64,000 nt of DNA from Antedon mediterranea. Lineage: Eukaryota > Echinodermata > Crinoidea > Comatulida > Antedonidae. The stretch is taken from contig NC_092671.1 of NCBI RefSeq assembly GCF_964355755.1, positions 18,008,001 to 18,072,000 of the forward strand, given 5' to 3'. Below, piece after piece: positions 62,301-64,000 of this stretch. The notes under the pieces are model-generated. The model did no database searches, was not told the DNA's origin, and was given only the letters and a program-made list of their open reading frames with translations. How positions within the stretch are numbered: the first letter of the stretch is position 1; each line of letters starts with the position of its first letter. The position numbers and the translations under genes are program-made.

Positions 62301-63663
62301 TTTATCCAACCACAATGCTATCCGGTGTAATTTCACTATATAAACTTCATGAGTATTATGTCCAACGTGTAACTGATAATATCTTTAAATGGCAAAAGCT
62401 ACATTTTGTATGAACTTAATTACCTCCAATTTATTCTGTATAGAGTTACAATTAGGTTGGGAAAATATCACCTTATAAGTCTGCAATTTAACTATCAATA
62501 TTTTATACCCTTGGAAAAATAATTACAATCGACGAACATCGTATGCAAAAGTCTACTCATGTTACAGTCTGTATAAAAATAAATTTACTGTCCAAACCAA
62601 AAAATAACAATTTAACATTTATTAATATTCATTATTCACTGCATAGGATTAATGCAATGAACGTGCCGATATAGTATAATACGTGATGGCGAATCTTATT
62701 TCAACACTGTTTATGTCCGTCAAATTACCAATCTAGCCGGGTCAATAGCCTATACAATATCATTTCCACTGAAGTGTTGAACAAATCGAAACAGACAATT
62801 CCTTGGATGGTCAACCACCTGACAACCCAGGGGGAAATAGCACCCCTCAGAAGAGGAAGAGACTCATATCTAATCAATATAATAATGGAAGTAATGGACG
62901 CACTCATCTAAACGGTCGGTCACGTTGTCACTATTTTTGCATTCCTATGTTTCTGTAATGTTACCTATCCCAACTTTAAAAATCGATATACTACTGCATA
63001 TATTAGGCCTACTAATAATAGTATAATATTCATTAAAGACGTTTATTATTATTTATACAATTTTTATACCATACACGTACGTGCCTACTACTGGTAATAT
63101 AATATAGTACCATCAGCAATGAACGCGTATTAAAAAGCTGTAATAGCATTAGTTTACACACACTAATAGTAATTATTTAAAAAAAAATGTTCAATAAGAG
63201 TAATACATTGACCAACTTACGTAATGATAAGGGAATGACGGATGACACGCGCGTTCCTTTTGCAAGACGCATATCGACCGGTATGATCCGTTGCCAAAAT
63301 AGCGTATGAGATGTTACTCGTGTACAATGCAAAATAATCTTCCTCCTCTGATAACAAAAAAATGAACCGTTTTCTCCTTCTGAGATTGATTGGATACAGT
63401 AATTGATGTTCGTTTGAACTACCTCATTCACCGGGTGTGTCTAGCAACAGAATATTTCGTATCAATACAATCTCTAATGAGTATAACCTTCAAAGAAATG
63501 GAAAAGTATATTCAACAGATAAGCACTGAAATCATTCAATGATTGAATTCAAGGCACTCAACGGTTGGCTGTCTTGCGTGTGACGTAGCATTAACATTAA
63601 GATTGCATTGAAAATGAGGGTTTTTGAATGGTGCATTGGCAACTCACAGAATGCGTTAAGTGA
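56362..63663. other. AT-rich, mostly featureless stretch
   Basis: No supported gene. The peptide at 59740-59892 (MAMDICSLATNGNVDVDIAI...LLKAGMTVV) looks faintly ankyrin-like. The frame at 62733-62913 (SLYNIISTEVLNKSKQTIPW then HLTTQGEIAPLRRGRD, ending MEVMDALI and TAA) looks like the C-terminal piece of a decayed coding sequence I cannot name. Otherwise scattered TAGGCCTA words and A/T runs. Confidence 0.4.
62733..62913 (+). pseudogene. Coding-like fragment, unknown
   Basis: About 59 codons are open in one frame, with balanced composition against an AT-rich background, ending at a TAA. There is no start and no splice acceptor that I trust. The minus ORF 62725-62907 over it is a shadow. It could be the tail of an unrecognised retroelement ORF. 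Confidence 0.3.
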
Positions 63664-64000
63664 TAATGGCCGAACGCAATTTCACGATTGCAACGCAATA
63701 GAGTGTGGCACTGATCTGCTGTTTCAGTGAAAGGTCGCGTTCAAGGAACTTGTGTCTGAACGCGTAGGTTGGTTTTCAATGAATATAAGTCGTCGTCCTA
63801 CGAATTGGTTTTACTTACTAAAGACCATGGCTTAGTATTTCAGTTTTATATTAAATCTTAATTCTGTAGTAAATAAAATTGTTTTTGATTAACAAAGCGC
63901 TAATTGTACAAATTAGCGTTGTGATCGTTTTATATACGTTTCTTATTGCCGTTTTTTAATTCAATACGTTATGGCCGAACGCAATTTACACGATTGCGAC
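63664..64000. repeat. ~31-bp direct repeat pair, ~306 bp apart
   Basis: ATGGCCGAACGCAATTT followed by CACGATTGC occurs at ~63667 and again at ~63971, running to the window edge. It may be the start of a tandem repeat or the two ends of an element continuing beyond the window. Confidence 0.6.

Overview
This window looks like intergenic or intronic DNA from a large, AT-rich animal genome, most likely a marine invertebrate deuterostome such as an echinoderm. That is an inference, based on L2/CR1-like and Tx1-like LINEs, BEL/Pao elements, tRNA-derived SINEs, many MITEs and a strikingly frequent palindromic word TAGGCCTA. I see no complete ordinary host gene. Single-copy coding evidence is limited to a few short open segments with splice-like borders (about 7073-7162, 9154-9303, minus strand 23195-23285, minus strand 24287-24400), all low confidence.

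Layout. 1-6.4 kb: non-coding, with a perfect 42-bp inverted repeat (422-523) and a miRNA-like hairpin (2486-2559). 6.4-6.95 kb: L2-like LINE remnant. 7.4-8.1 kb: hairpin-rich minisatellite. 9.3-11.3 kb: 20-bp tandem repeat, a MITE, two SINE copies in direct repeat, and a foldback element embedded in (TA)n. 11.76-15.80 kb: a structurally complete, very young LTR retrotransposon on the minus strand. 16.4-17.2 kb: a repeat with GTCT/GTCG arrays. 21.4-22.4 kb: 33 exact units of a 28-bp satellite. 25.4-25.9 kb: 130-bp minisatellite. 28.1 and 29.1 kb: MITEs. 35.5-38.3 kb: Tx1-like LINE with few lesions. 43.2-56.4 kb: a nest of mobile elements (two 4-kb elements with terminal inverted repeats, a 456-bp deletion derivative, L2-like and CR1/jockey-like LINE pieces, a SINE, a decayed nuclease-like gene) plus a tandem duplication with four tRNA-Val-like genes. 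56.4-64 kb: mostly featureless AT-rich DNA.

The most interesting object is the LTR element at 11764-15804. It has 503-bp LTRs differing at one visible base, a 5-bp target duplication, and one intact 974-codon ORF. The first ~590 residues are BEL/Pao-type Gag with three zinc-knuckle motifs. Where protease, RT and integrase should follow, the ORF continues in frame into ~380 residues of coiled coil resembling the centrosome/Golgi scaffold AKAP9. This looks like a gag-host fusion made by capture of a spliced host mRNA and mobilised in trans.

Second in interest is a 4.06-kb element (44828-48888) with ~120-bp terminal inverted repeats around a decayed gene with GDADV/GEDTDLLVLL-type acidic motifs. 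Third is a 4.4-kb foldback element (51639-56047) that cuts a LINE in two with a clean ATAAT duplication.
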